A stretch of 64,000 nt of DNA from Symsagittifera roscoffensis (Eukaryota > Xenacoelomorpha > Acoela > Convolutidae), in contig NC_087070.1 in assembly GCF_963678635.1 (NCBI RefSeq), forward strand, positions 31,785,704 through 31,849,703. Reading direction: 5' to 3'. Positions 46,172-56,395 of this stretch are shown here, piece after piece. The notes under the pieces are model-generated. The model saw only the letters and a list, made by a program, of their open reading frames with translations, searched no databases and was not told where the DNA came from. Every line of letters begins with the position of its first letter. Position 1 is the first letter of the stretch. The position numbers and the translations under genes were made by a program.

Positions 46172-46583
46172 CCGTAGAAGCTAGCTAAGAAACGCAAGTA
46201 TCGGCAAAATCGAGCTCAAAAAACTCGGTTGCCAAAATTTTTTTGAAACTTACCATCTGAAACTTTACCATCTTACCATCTGAAACCTTACCATCTTAAT
46301 ACATAGGAAACCTATTCCCTATCTTAATTCATAGGGAAATCTATTCCCTAATGAGTTCTGAATTACCTACAATGAATTTCTTATACATAGGGAAATCTAT
46401 ACATGGGAAATTCGGGCGCCGAAAATTTTTCTGAAACTTACCATCTGAAACCTACCATCTTAATACAGGGGAAACCTATTCCCTATCTTAATATGTTGGA
46501 AATCTATTCCCTATCTTAATACATAGCTTGGAGACCGGTTACTCTATTCCCTATCTTAATACATGGGGGTCTCCAACCACCCC
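46172..46583. repeat. right terminal inverted repeat
   Basis: The reverse complement repeats the left end: GGTTGGAGACCCCCATGTAT, TATTAAGATAGGGAATAG copies, GGTCTCCAAGC, GGTAAGTTTCAG and GGCGCCCGAATT, then GAGCTCGATTTTGCCGATAC and TTGCGTTTCTTAGCTAGCTT. Compared with the left it has an extra ~180 bp of rearranged TAGGGAATAG and GGTAAGTTTCAG modules, and it contains less than one satellite unit. Homology stops near 46172. Confidence 0.85.
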
Positions 46584-46598
46584 CCCCCCCACTCTCCC

Positions 46599-46790
46599 TC
46601 ACTCTTCTACTACTCTTTCCATTGTTCGATATTTGTTTGCCAATTTTTTTCCTGCTATTTCGTCAGGAATTTTGGCGTCTACAAATTTTCGATTATAATC
46701 TGATGCTATCGAATAGCGATTCCACAATTGTTGAGCCATACTTTTCTCGGTCATCGAAGAGTCGTTTGTTGTATCGGGCGATTCGTTCAT
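46599..46790 (-). CDS. possible short exon, unrecognised
   Basis: A 63-codon minus frame (MNESPDTTNDSSMTEKSMAQ, LWNRYSIASDYNRKFVDAKI, ANKYRTMERVVEE) has protein-like composition and starts with a good ATG, but I know no relative and see no splice partner. It ends 16 bp outside the Polinton's right end. It could be an exon of the interrupted locus or chance. The 46791-47085 stretch beyond it has short TTCGTATCGG-like repeats and no gene. Confidence 0.2.
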   Translation of the reverse strand: MNESPDTTNDSSMTEKSMAQQLWNRYSIASDYNRKFVDAKIPDEIAGKKLANKYRTMERVVEE

Positions 46791-47084
46791 TTGTATGTCG
46801 TTTCGTACGCGTCGGTTTCCGCGTACTAGTTCGTATCTTGGTTATTTGACTGTTGATTCGTATTTCGGTTTGTTTGTCGGTACGTCGAGTGTCGTATCGG
46901 TTTTTGTCGATATTCGTGTCGGTTTTGTTTGTCGAAATTGTTTCAGGTGCAATAATGAATGAATTGAAAGATTTTTAAACTGAATTTGAAAGAGGTGCAG
47001 TGATGAATGAATAGAGGGTGTTGCTTAAGTTATCCATATCCGTGGAATTACCAATTTGTTTAACTGGAAAACTAACTGTGGTTT

Positions 47085-47680
47085 CTGGTGTGATTTTTAA
47101 CTTGGCATAACCGGCTTGGCCAAATTTATCGAAACAATTATGAGCTTCATAGCGTCAAAATTGGTTCGATAAATTTTAGGCCGTCAACTAAAAGTGTCAC
47201 TAATTAATTCTTGAGTTTAATTAATTGATTTTCAAGTGTTTAGATTTCATAATCCGTGATTATCATATGCTCCTCAAATGGTTAACTATGGTAATCGGAG
47301 GAGATCAATAAATTCTTGAACTACCCAGTTTAACTATACCTTGTAATTATACCCTAGGTTATACCCTTTTTTCCAGTGATTTTTAACTTGTTCTAACCGA
47401 CTAGGCAAAACGTGGGTAAAGCTTTAGAGCCAGCCGATAGACTTCAGAACCAACTAGAGTCAAAATTGTTTCGATACTTCTTCAGCCGTCAACTAAAAGA
47501 GTCACTAATTAACTCTTGAGTTTGATCAATTGGACTTTCAAATGATACATTTCAAAACCCGTGATTATCATACGCTCCGCAAATAGTTAAGGTAATCGGA
47601 GGATTTCAATAGTTCTTGAACTCTCGAGTTTAACTATACTTTGTAGTTATACCCTAGTTTATACCTTTTTTCCTGTTATA
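47085..47680. repeat. tandem duplication, ~290 bp, two copies
   Basis: GTGATTTTTAACTTG, AACCGGCTTGGCCAAA-like, GGCCGTCAACTAAAAGTGTC, CCGTGATTATCATATGCTCC, GGTAATCGGAGGA and GTTATACCC occur twice in the same order, near 47085-47375 and 47375-47665. The copies are diverged by substitutions and small gaps. No coding frame. Confidence 0.65.
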
Positions 47681-47789
47681 TGGCCCAACATTTTGCTTTC
47701 TTGAAAAAAGTTGTAACAGATGTTTCACCCTCTAAAATATTTTTTTCCAGTAATCAAATCACTAATTATATCATTGTTTCTGATTTGGA

Positions 47790-48115
47790 GTGTACTAGCG
47801 CCGTTCAGTTTAATAACCCGCCCCAAACACGGAAATAGTCCGTTCATTTTTGCAAAATCTCAATACTGACAGGAGTTAATGGCGCCGTTAAGTCTATTGC
47901 CCAGCCTAAATTATGAAGTAGTCGTTCATTCTAGGTTTTTAAAATCTCAAGTCTTAACGGAGAGGAATGTGTAATGGCGCCGTGCAGTCTATTGCCCATC
48001 CCAAATGCTGAAATAATCGTTCGTTCTAGGTTCTAAAAATCTCAAATCTTGACGGAAAGGAATGTGTAATGGCGCCTTGCAGTCTATTGCCCAAATCAAA
48101 AACTGAAATAACTTG
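47790..48115. repeat. ~110 bp tandem repeat with GGCGCCGT landmark
   Basis: ATGGCGCCGTTAAGTCTATT, ATGGCGCCGTGCAGTCTATT and ATGGCGCCTTGCAGTCTATT occur near 47879, 47972 and 48069, each followed by GCCCA, CTGAAATAATCGTTC-like text and AAAATCTCAA. Three to four copies. Confidence 0.6.
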
Positions 48116-48269
48116 TTCTAGTTTTGCAAAATCTCAATGGTTCTTGTTGCAGTTCAAATCAATCTTAATTACTGATCAATTTGTTCCAATTTTGTTACAA
48201 TTTTGTTCCATTTTACAGTACAAATTTAAACTCAAGGAGAAAATCTCAATATTTCATACTGTCAATAGT

Positions 48270-48490
48270 TCATAGCAATTGCAAAATCCCAAACACTGAT
48301 AAATTTTTTGCAGTTGTAAAATCCCAAATACTGACAAAAATTCCAATTACCGAAAAAAGTTCTGCGAAATCCCAAATACTGAGTATAGTTCGTTGCAGTT
48401 CTTCAAAATCCCAAATACTGACAAGGGATAGTTTGTTGCAGTTCTGCAAAATCCCAAAAACTGACAATCCCGAATGCTCGCAATAACCAA
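48270..48490. repeat. minisatellite AAATCCCAAATACTGAC
   Basis: Seven copies of GCAAAATCCCAAATACTGAC with variable spacers of 10-25 bp. Related phrases (TCCCAGATACTGAAAC, CTCAAATACTGATGAG) recur near 52320-52420 and 55500-55730, always on the same strand. Confidence 0.6.
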
Positions 48491-48499
48491 TAAATCAAC

Positions 48500-49646
48500 C
48501 GTACAATTTCCCCTATTGATTTAGGGGTATAATAACCGGGGATCTTGTTAACTAATTCTCCCATTTTTGCAATGGGGGGAGGTAGTTAACAAGGTACAAA
48601 ACTCGTGGGGGAGTATTAGGGGCGGGGGTTTGATAACAATGTGCAAACTTCGTGAGGCATATTAGGGGGATATGTCTTTATAGGTTGATATTCCCCGTGT
48701 TGCGCCTTCTATGGTGGGCAACCCGCGTCGTTACAAAGGTACCAGAGGAGAGAAAAAAACAAGATCCAAATATTTCCTCCTCTTTATGGTACGTTGTAAG
48801 GAATATGCCATCAAAAGATTTAATTTGAATTATTAATTGTTGAAAATTATTTTTAGTATTGAAAAACCGCGGTTGATCCTATCAATTTAATTCAAAACTA
48901 TTTTCAGGTTTGATTCGGTTTTAATTTCGATTCGATGCCCTTTATCCTTTATCCAATCCAATATATGACTGGCATCGAGTGCAAAAATAAATTTATCATT
49001 ATCCTTAACGTTTTTCTTCAAGCGTCATTTTTTTCACAAAATGGGTAATAAATGATTTCGATGGTAATAAAAATATTTTGCTTCTCAGATAACCTCTTGT
49101 AACAGATTATTTGCAAAGGACGACTGTCCTTAGCTTTCAGTTTTAGCTAAGAATAGTAACGGGTATGATTGCATGGAGGTTACGAATATGGCTACCAAAT
49201 CAGAGGTCACTGGATCAAGTCTGCGGCTCTGCAAGATGATTTTAAAACAACGAAATAAACGTGCATCACAATTATTGTGGCTTAAAAGATGTTTCTTTTT
49301 TAAAAAAATGTTATAATAAAATTTAAGGCTCGCATTTCACAATTGAGGTACCGGTTTCAAATCCTAAAGGGTATCACAAACTTGACGTGGCAAAGGTTCT
49401 AAAAGATTTGATCCTGGATTCTAAAAAAAATGATACAGATAGTGCTAAAAATTTTGCGGATTCAACTAAAATTTATTGGCTCTTTTTCCTGTTCCCCCAC
49501 CTCACATATGAATCAATTTTACTTTAAAAGGAGGGCTTTGCTTTTGTGACGAGGGCTAACGATGTCATAGCCTAATTATAGTCCGAATACTTATTTCTGT
49601 CTAATTTTTAATCCTTGACTGATTTTGTTTTTCTTTTCGTTTCCAG
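48500..49646. other. non-coding stretch
   Basis: 48540-48740 has GC-rich patches with GTTAACAAGG-like phrases shared with 20960-21000. The remainder is AT-rich without a convincing frame. It ends in a long pyrimidine tract and TTTCCAG acceptor leading into the zinc-finger relic. Confidence 0.4.
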
Positions 49647-52600
49647 AGTGCGACTTACAATTTTCGCAAAAAAGCAACATGGTCCGCCATTTTGCTCAAA
49701 AGCGATGCGAGAAGAGGGATCCGAAACTGAAGAAACTGACTTGCATGTTTTGTGGCACGGAGGGCTTCAGCGACTGCTACAGAACTGCAGAGCATGTGTT
49801 TTTCGCCTGGATGCTGGGAGAGGATAGAAACCAATCGAAATTCTGGGCTCAAACGAAAGCTGCTCTCTCCCACTAGGAAAAGATATAACTTTGTGCGGGA
49901 CACTTATGAGGGGTGCCAATTACCATTCAGAGCGAAGCAGAGGAGGGCAAAATTGGTCTGCGAGGATGAAATCGGCGATGATCAGAGAGTGTGCTTTTAA
50001 AATAAAAAACGAACCCATCGATCTATTTTTTTTATTTCATATTCAAACTGTTTTAGCACCGAGCAAAAACATTCAGTCCACGTCTGCGCAACTAGATTGT
50101 ATCATGACAACGACGAAGAGGCAGACGACGAGACGGACTACCGTAAAAAATGCGTTGGGAACCAGCAGAAAGGCGACCAAGAACAAGAGGACGAGCACGA
50201 CGACCTCCTTGAACAAACATTAGCCGTGCAGAAATGGGAATGATGTGACGACTTCCTGGTGCAAGCAGGAACCAAATGAGCCAGATGCGATTAGCGGGTA
50301 CAAGCAGAAACAATTGGCGACAACTTTGTGCAAAATGGAGCCTGAGGATGAGGAACTCGTTTTGAACATTTCAATTGTATGTAATAAAACGCCGTGATTA
50401 TTTGATATAATTGTCCAACCAGTAGTCTGCAAGTATCATTGTCCTCCCACTAGTCTGCATTTAAATCAACATCACTGTTTCAGCCCTCTCTTTCACCGAA
50501 TGACGGCGAAATCTCAAAGGGCACTGCTCCAAGTACTGTTGGTACTACAGTTACTGCTCCAGAAGGGACAATACTATCAATGAACAAGGGCACTGCCCCA
50601 AGGGCACTGCTCCAGGCACTGTTGGTACTACCGTTACTGCTCCAGAAGCGACAAGTACTATCGAAGAACATGCCTCGGAAGTCACTGGCCAGTTGCCAAT
50701 TGGTGCGCCAGCTGCGCCAATTAGGATGGTACCACTTCCCGAGGTACTGAATGGACCGTGTCTGAGGCCAGATCCACTTCCTCTCGTACCAGAGCTCGCT
50801 GAGCCCTTTCCTCTACCAGGCTCCATTTGGCCACTTCATAGTCTGGTTGACGCAGATCTGAGGACAGATCAACGTCTCCTCTGGTGCGGATACAGAAACC
50901 AAAAGCTCTTGAGGATAAGTTTTGCCGTGGTTTCATGCAGATCTTGTTGCACGAGTGCCAGCCATATTGACCTGTTACCTCCAATTGTCTCTGGCGAATT
51001 AAGAAAAAGACTTTCGCAAGAAAGCATCTGAAACTAAATTTAGCTCAAATTCGTTATAACTAACTTTCGATCATCTTTTTTGGGTATTTTGTTAGATCAT
51101 TCCTGCCTCAAGTCTAATACTGTGCGTGCCTGTGATTGATCTTGCCAACTGGATCCAATCAGACTGTTTTATTGGCTAACAAGAAGCCTTGTTGGTTCCA
51201 TCGTCTGAATCCATCCAGGGGTTTAAAAGCCAACTAACAGGACTTGCGGATAGTTGCCAGTTTGACTGCCAAATGTATGGGGACAATTTCATTGACGAAG
51301 TTTTGAAGGAATACCCCCGAGAAACTCACAGCTAGACGGTAAATCTTAAAGGAAAGTGCAATCAGTTTGTAAAGTAATTAGTCTCCTATTCACCGAGGTG
51401 TCCAGTTTTCAAATTTAAGCCGAATGATGTTCAAACTTTGCTCCGATCAATGCCGCCAATGTTCTGGAACATCAGTGATGCTGATGCTTCCTTGTCGGCC
51501 GCCACAAAATTCTCTGTCCCAAAGGCATACAAGGATGTGTCGTTGCGACACATACATAAAAGGAAGATGGAGAAGACAGAAGTACCAACGAAGGAGTCAA
51601 GCTACCAGCCGTTATCGCAGGCTGGTGCAATAACACAAATTCACCAGGATTTCTCCGGTACATCTGTGACGTACATTTTAGTGAAATGTTAAGCAAAGAT
51701 TGGTGCAAAATTTTTTCATCCAAATATAGAAATATGTTCCATTTAGTTTTTCTTTCAGGCTGCAAACATTTTTTTTATGAACCGTCGGTCAACAACAAGC
51801 AGATATTTCAGGAATATCTGATGCAGCAACCTCTGGGTAGGAAACCGATGTTACCCGGAATGAACCTCGCTGAGATGCTGGAGCGTGTCAGAAAGTTGTA
51901 CTGACGGAGCGCCAGGTGGTCGCTATGCCAGTTGGCATGGTACACATGGTTGAAAGGCATTCACAGTCAGTGGCTCTGGGTGTCATTTTCATCCATCGTG
52001 GACACCTCCTGACGGCTGCCAGAGCTTTCCGACATGAGCGGAAAGACGAAAAGCCCTTCAGCAGCTGCTACCCTGCTTTTCCGATGTTGGCTCTGAATGA
52101 GTTTATGGTACATCTGTGGTTAGTATCAAAGATTAAGCTGATACATTTTTGTCGAATTAGAAGAAAAAAGAGAAAGATATTTTTATAGCACCAGAGACAC
52201 GCTACCTTCGCAAGAATTAGAAGATCTGGAGGAGGTCTGGAAAATTCTGAAGGTGCACGACAAAGCCTTAGATAACCAACTCGCCAGAATAATTTACGTA
52301 AGTACTTCTGGCCGAATTTCATCCCAGATACTGAAACACTTACTTCCGTATCCCAAAAACTGCACGCTGTTTAATCGCATATACTGAAATACTCAATTGA
52401 TTCCAAAAATTGACTTTCATCGTCCCGTTTACGGAAATGCCAACAACTAAGGAAAGGCTGGCGAATTAGACGAGATGGACAGTCTCTTCCAACACCACTA
52501 ACTTGAACCTTCCCAATATAAACCACAAAAAAACATCCAACCCTTCCTCCATATCGATCATTTTTTAACTTTGTTCACTTCCTCTGGCACGGAAGAGGTT

Positions 52601-52780
52601 GATGAGGCAACAAATGAGGATGAGGATGTAGGCGATCAAATAGAGGTGGAGACAGTGGTGCCGTACCGTGACTAGGACTCGGAGTCGGACCGGAGCATTT
52701 GAGGAGTGTCTCCGACTTTGATCTGCTCTCGGGCAGTGAAGAGGAGGAGAGCACTGGCTGGGAAACTCCTGCCTTTTCGT
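49647..52780 (+). pseudogene. multi-exon zinc-finger gene relic, family unknown
   Basis: Several plus-strand blocks start after good acceptors: 49647 (CGTTTCCAG), a C2H2 finger CDLQFSQKSNMVRHFAQKRC followed by a second Cys/His patch CMFCGTEGFSDCYRTAEHVF; 50057 (TTTTAG), acidic Asp/Glu-rich text; 50484 (GTTTCAG), Pro/Thr/Ala-rich with an internal duplication of GTTGGTACTACNGTTACTGC; 51096 (TTAG); 51759 (CTTTCAG), HFFYEPSVNNKQIFQEYLMQ; to a GTAAGT donor at 52298 after KALDNQLARIIY; and 52580-52778, acidic, to another GTAAGT. Stops and phase changes (49874, 51901 and others) break it. DNA binding is suggested by the finger. The rest is unrecognised, and exon limits are approximate. Confidence 0.45.
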
Positions 52781-53029
52781 AAGTGCGGGGGCGCGGTCGC
52801 GGTCGCAGTCGAGGGCACGCTGTGGCCTGGGATGGCCGAATCGTCGACTCATCCAGCGGTAGTGACAATGACACCCTGCCCTATAATTGGGCAAGCGGGC
52901 GGGGGGTGCAGTAGCAGACGAGCAGCGCCGTCAGTCGCAAGGACTGCAAACCTGCCAGGCCGGACTCGAGGCCGAGGACGCAGAACCGCTGGGTCATCCC
53001 AGCCTGAGGTTGGACCCTCCTCTTGAAGG

Positions 53030-53560
53030 TTCAAAATCTCGAAACATATTACTAAAATGGTTTTTGACTTGTTAATGAGAAAACTGTTTTTTTTAGCCCT
53101 GTAGTATGCTATCAACGTCCATCAACGTCAAACAACGTCAGTCAACATTTATCAATCTAACAACTTCAATCTATCGACGTCAATCAACGTCCATATAAAA
53201 GTTCAAAATCTCAAAACTCAAAATATATTACTAAAATTTTTTATGACTAGTTTACTAGAAAACTATTCGAAAAATGTCTCTTTTTAGCCGTCACTCAACA
53301 GCGCTCGTCCAGTATGCCCTACAATGCTACAAAATGCCCTAGTTGCCAGTAAAGGTTCAAAGTCTCAAATCTCAAAAAATGTCACTAAAAAACTTTATGA
53401 CTATTTTATTAGAAAACTGTTTTTTTAACCATCACTCAACAGCGCTCGTCCAGTATGCCCTACAATGCTTCAAAATGCCCTACTTATCAGTAAAGTTTCA
53501 AAATCTCTTTTTGCTTCATCTTCATCTATCTTCATTGCCTCATCTGATCTTTATTGGTGC
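53030..53560. repeat. tandem repeat, three copies of ~160 bp
   Basis: Each copy has TTCAAAATCTCAAAACTCAA, ATATTACTAAAAT, TAGAAAACTGTTTTTTTAGC and, in the last two, CACTCAACAGCGCTCGTCCA plus GTATGCCCTACAATGC. Between the first two lies a short run of CAACGTCAATCAACGTCCAT. Confidence 0.65.
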
Positions 53561-53930
53561 TACATAGTAGTTTAAATTAGTTAAATTTTTTAATGGTAGT
53601 TATGCTAAATAGTTGTGGAACCAAAATTCCCAAGTATTTCTTTTTGAGTTGAGAAAGTCGGCTCTTCTGAAGCTAATGGTTATTCTTTTTCGGATCCAAT
53701 GGATGTTAATGATGCGCCCAAATGATTAAAATCCGGATCCCTCAGATGTTAATGATGCGCCCAAATGATGATGATTTTGGCTGTATAAATTAACCAAGGA
53801 TAGATGTTAACACTCAATACGGACTCATGAGGATCGAAATGTGGTGGTCTTCTTCTTTCATTAAAAATATGGAAATGTATTTTCAATCCTCATTTGTTTG
53901 ACTCACTGTTCATATCTTCTTTTCCATTCT
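53561..53930. other. spacer before the Artemis-like pseudogene
   Basis: A 45-50 bp direct repeat, GGATGTTAATGATGCGCCCA, occurs twice near 53700 and 53745. No other feature. No promoter motif stands out. Confidence 0.4.
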
Positions 53931-55373
53931 ATGATTTTGTCAGAATTTCCCGGTCCAATATCAGAATTTCCTGGGGTTTCAATTGATCGCTTCATTAGTG
54001 AGAACCTCAAATCTAAGGTTTACTTTCTTTCGTACTGTCATACAGATCACATGGTGGGCCTCAATGATCCTGAAGTCTTCGAAAGTTTAAAACACTATAA
54101 CTTAAAACCTTTTTGTCAAACAGTTTCGGCTGCTTAGTTGAGTGCATTGCCGCTTTATGTTCATTTAACTCCATGTAAAATTTCTCTGGATTCAGATAAT
54201 GAGATAACATTGATTGTTTAATCGGAAGGGGACGAGACTCATACTCTAACTGTCAATTTTATTCCTGCCGGTCACTGTCCAGGTTCAGTAATGTTCTTAC
54301 TACTTTCCAAATTTAATTCTGTCCTTTTTACTGGCAATTTCAGATGGCAAGTTGGTCATGCCAAGCGAATCAATTATCTTTTCGAAAATTTGAAAGAAGC
54401 TGCTATTCACAATTTTGATAATATTTACATCGACACAACGTTTTGCAAAACAGATTCCAATTTAATACCTTGTAGGGAGAGCTGTCTTTCAGCCATCTTT
54501 CAAGCCGTGTCCGCATGGCTTTGTTCATTTCAAAAAAATGTAGTCCATTTTTGTAACAAAACTTGCTACGGTTATGAGTTTTTAATGAAAAAGCTTGCGT
54601 TTAGTTTCAACAGTAACGTTCACGTTTCATTATGTCAGTATCAACTGTACAAATTTATTCCGTCAATTCAAAATTGGCACACCGTAGATGGCGAAAGCAA
54701 CAAAATCCATTTCTGCAAGCCGGCGTCAGGGTCTGCGAACTTGAAAATGCCTTGCAAGCCGGGCATCCCAAGATCAGAAGTGCTTACAATCATTCCAACC
54801 GCATTGTTCTTCACTAAAAACGAGACAATGCCTGGGAGAATGGTCAAAGCAGTATCTGAGAGAACCATTCGGTGCTGTTATTCTTCGCAATCATCAGCTG
54901 ACAAATTAATTGATTTCCTTTCGAGTCTGCAGTCCGAAAGTCTTACACCCTTCGTTTGTCCGGATAAAGATACTCCACTTGACTCTGTTGAAGATTTTAT
55001 TTTAAATACGCTCAAACATCACAACCCAAATACGTCAAACGATTCCAATCCAAAGTTGCGGAAAGAGAAAATTAAATTCAATAAAAGAGGTAAACGCAAA
55101 CTTTATCTAGAGTAAATTTCAACAAACACACCAGACTACTAATATTATAATGAGCCATTAAGACAACAAAGACGCTTTATAGAAGGTGAAGTTTTCGAGG
55201 GAAAGGATTCAGAAATAGCCGAGGAGACATATATTTCAACAAAAACACCAGACTAAGAATACCATAGTGAACCAATGAGACAACACAGACGCTTTGTCGA
55301 AGGTGGAGATTTCGAGGAAAAGAACAGAGAAGAACAGAGAAAGAACAGAGAAATTTATCCAATTGCTCACTAA
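53931..55373 (+). pseudogene. Artemis-like (DCLRE1C) metallo-beta-lactamase/beta-CASP nuclease pseudogene
   Basis: Artemis opens DNA hairpins and trims ends in non-homologous end joining. From ATG 53931 one frame runs 480 codons without introns. It has PGVSIDRF, the metal motif LSYCHTDHM (first His of HxHxDH is Tyr), PAGHCPGSVMF, TGNFR (catalytic Asp is Asn), the beta-CASP DTTF motif, CYGYEFLMKKL, VHVSLCQY, a motif-C-like IHFCKPA, and CCYSSQSSADKLIDFLSSL where the Artemis His is Gln. Stops interrupt at 54135 (TAG), 54219, 55113, 55140 and 55254 (TAA); the frame ends at 55371-55373. The lack of introns suggests a retrocopy, though no clear poly-A is seen. The basic end KFNKRGKRK is followed by a duplicated 39-codon tail. 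Confidence 0.82.
55116..55350 (+). repeat. 39-codon tandem duplication in the pseudogene tail
   Basis: Two 117 bp copies begin at 55116 and 55233, both in the frame of the Artemis-like protein. They read IST.TPD, NEPLRQQRRFIEGEVFEGK and SEPMRQHRRFVEGGDFEEK. Differences are mostly conservative, so duplication predates loss of function. Internal TAA codons lie in both copies. Confidence 0.7.
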
Positions 55374-55499
55374 TATTTAAAAACAATACTGTATTTTTTA
55401 CCGCTTGTATAAATTTTTCTTTTCAGTTTTATTTCAAAGAGGTTTTTTTATTACAGTTTTTAGAGGACACTTCACTTCAGCTTTCAAAAAATACAATCG

Positions 55500-55770
55500 A
55501 GCCGTCCTTTATCTCGTCTCAAATACTGAACTATCTCATCTCAAATACTGAAACATTTCATCTCAAATACTGATGAGTGCGATGATAATTTCTGAACCAA
55601 CTGAATAATCTCATCTCAAATACTGATGAGTGACTTAGCTGCCATTTCAAACTGAACCATCTCATCTCAAATACTGATGATGCTTTCTTAACCATAACTG
55701 AACCATCTCATCTCAAATACTGATGAGTGACTTAACTGCACTCATTTCAAACATGAACTGCCATTTCAAA
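55500..55770. repeat. minisatellite CATCTCATCTCAAATACTGA
   Basis: Six to seven copies of CTGAACCATCTCATCTCAAA plus TACTGATGAGTGAC with irregular spacers, partly extended into TGCCATTTCAAACC repeats to 55800. It belongs to the CAAATACTGA motif family seen at 48.3 kb. Confidence 0.6.
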
Positions 55771-55989
55771 CCCTGAACAATCATTTCAAACCAATTTCAA
55801 ACCATCACAAGCCCTAAAGGGCTTTCGATGATTGTATTTTCCGATCCCAAAAATCATCCGAAAAGGAAAGATTTGACTGCCGCATTCGTTTGTGAATTCC
55901 GCTGATAAATGAATAAGTCCTTGCTTTCAAATTGCGCGCTCCTACAGATAATAAACCAAATATTCCATCTCTAGCTTTTAATTGTTCAT

Positions 55990-56395
55990 ATGCAAGTTCA
56001 GTAATAAACAAAAATGCGGAATCCACTCTCAATTTGCAGAATCCGCTTACTGTTGCGGATTCCGCATACAAATTTTGCGGATTCCACTTACATTTAAGGA
56101 TTCCACTTACAATTTGCAGATTCGAATTACATTTTGCGGAATCCACTTACAGTTGCCGAATCCAGAACAACTAACTATATTAGCTTGCTGCGGAGTCCGC
56201 AACAAAATAAATGTGCCGACAAAATTTACGTTACAGGTATATGTATGCGGAATCCACTGAAATTTTGTTTTGCGGAATCCACTTACCTTTTGGAGCATAT
56301 TAAAGGACTTGTCTCTGGAATCCAGGAACATACAGACACAAAATTGTGCGCCTATCCAGTGCACAGTTTGGCCTCGTAATGCATAAGTGAAATAA
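55990..56395. repeat. cluster of TGCGGATTCCAC motifs (copy 2, inverted)
   Basis: More than ten TGCGGAATCCACTTAC-type motifs in both orientations. On minus, 56360-56385 reads ATTACGAGGCCAAACTGTGC, matching the edge of copy 1 at 11830 in opposite orientation. Open frames at 55932-56430 come from the repeat. Confidence 0.6.

Larger units (their letters stand above)
24595..46583. mobile_element. Polinton/Maverick DNA transposon, ~22 kb, decayed
   Basis: Terminal inverted repeats at 24595 and 46583 bound a block that encodes the hallmark set of Polintons: protein-primed family B DNA polymerase, retroviral-type integrase, adenain-like protease, packaging ATPase and two jelly-roll capsid proteins. 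Without the satellite in the left repeat the element is about 16 kb, normal for the family. Polintons replicate and insert using their own polymerase and integrase and are thought to have a virion stage. Most genes here carry stops or frameshifts, so this copy is not autonomous. Polintons usually make 6 bp target duplications; I could not confirm one, and a C homopolymer at the right edge hides it. Confidence 0.93.

Noticed and set aside
24590-46590. 6 bp target-site duplication of the Polinton
   Set aside because: The left flank (TTCTTTGTT) and the right flank (a C homopolymer) do not match at any offset I tried.
52565-53026. Overlapping 88-112-codon frames on both strands
   Set aside because: The region is GC-richer so stops are rare. 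Only the acidic plus-strand text that ends in a GTAAGT donor was kept, as part of the zinc-finger relic.
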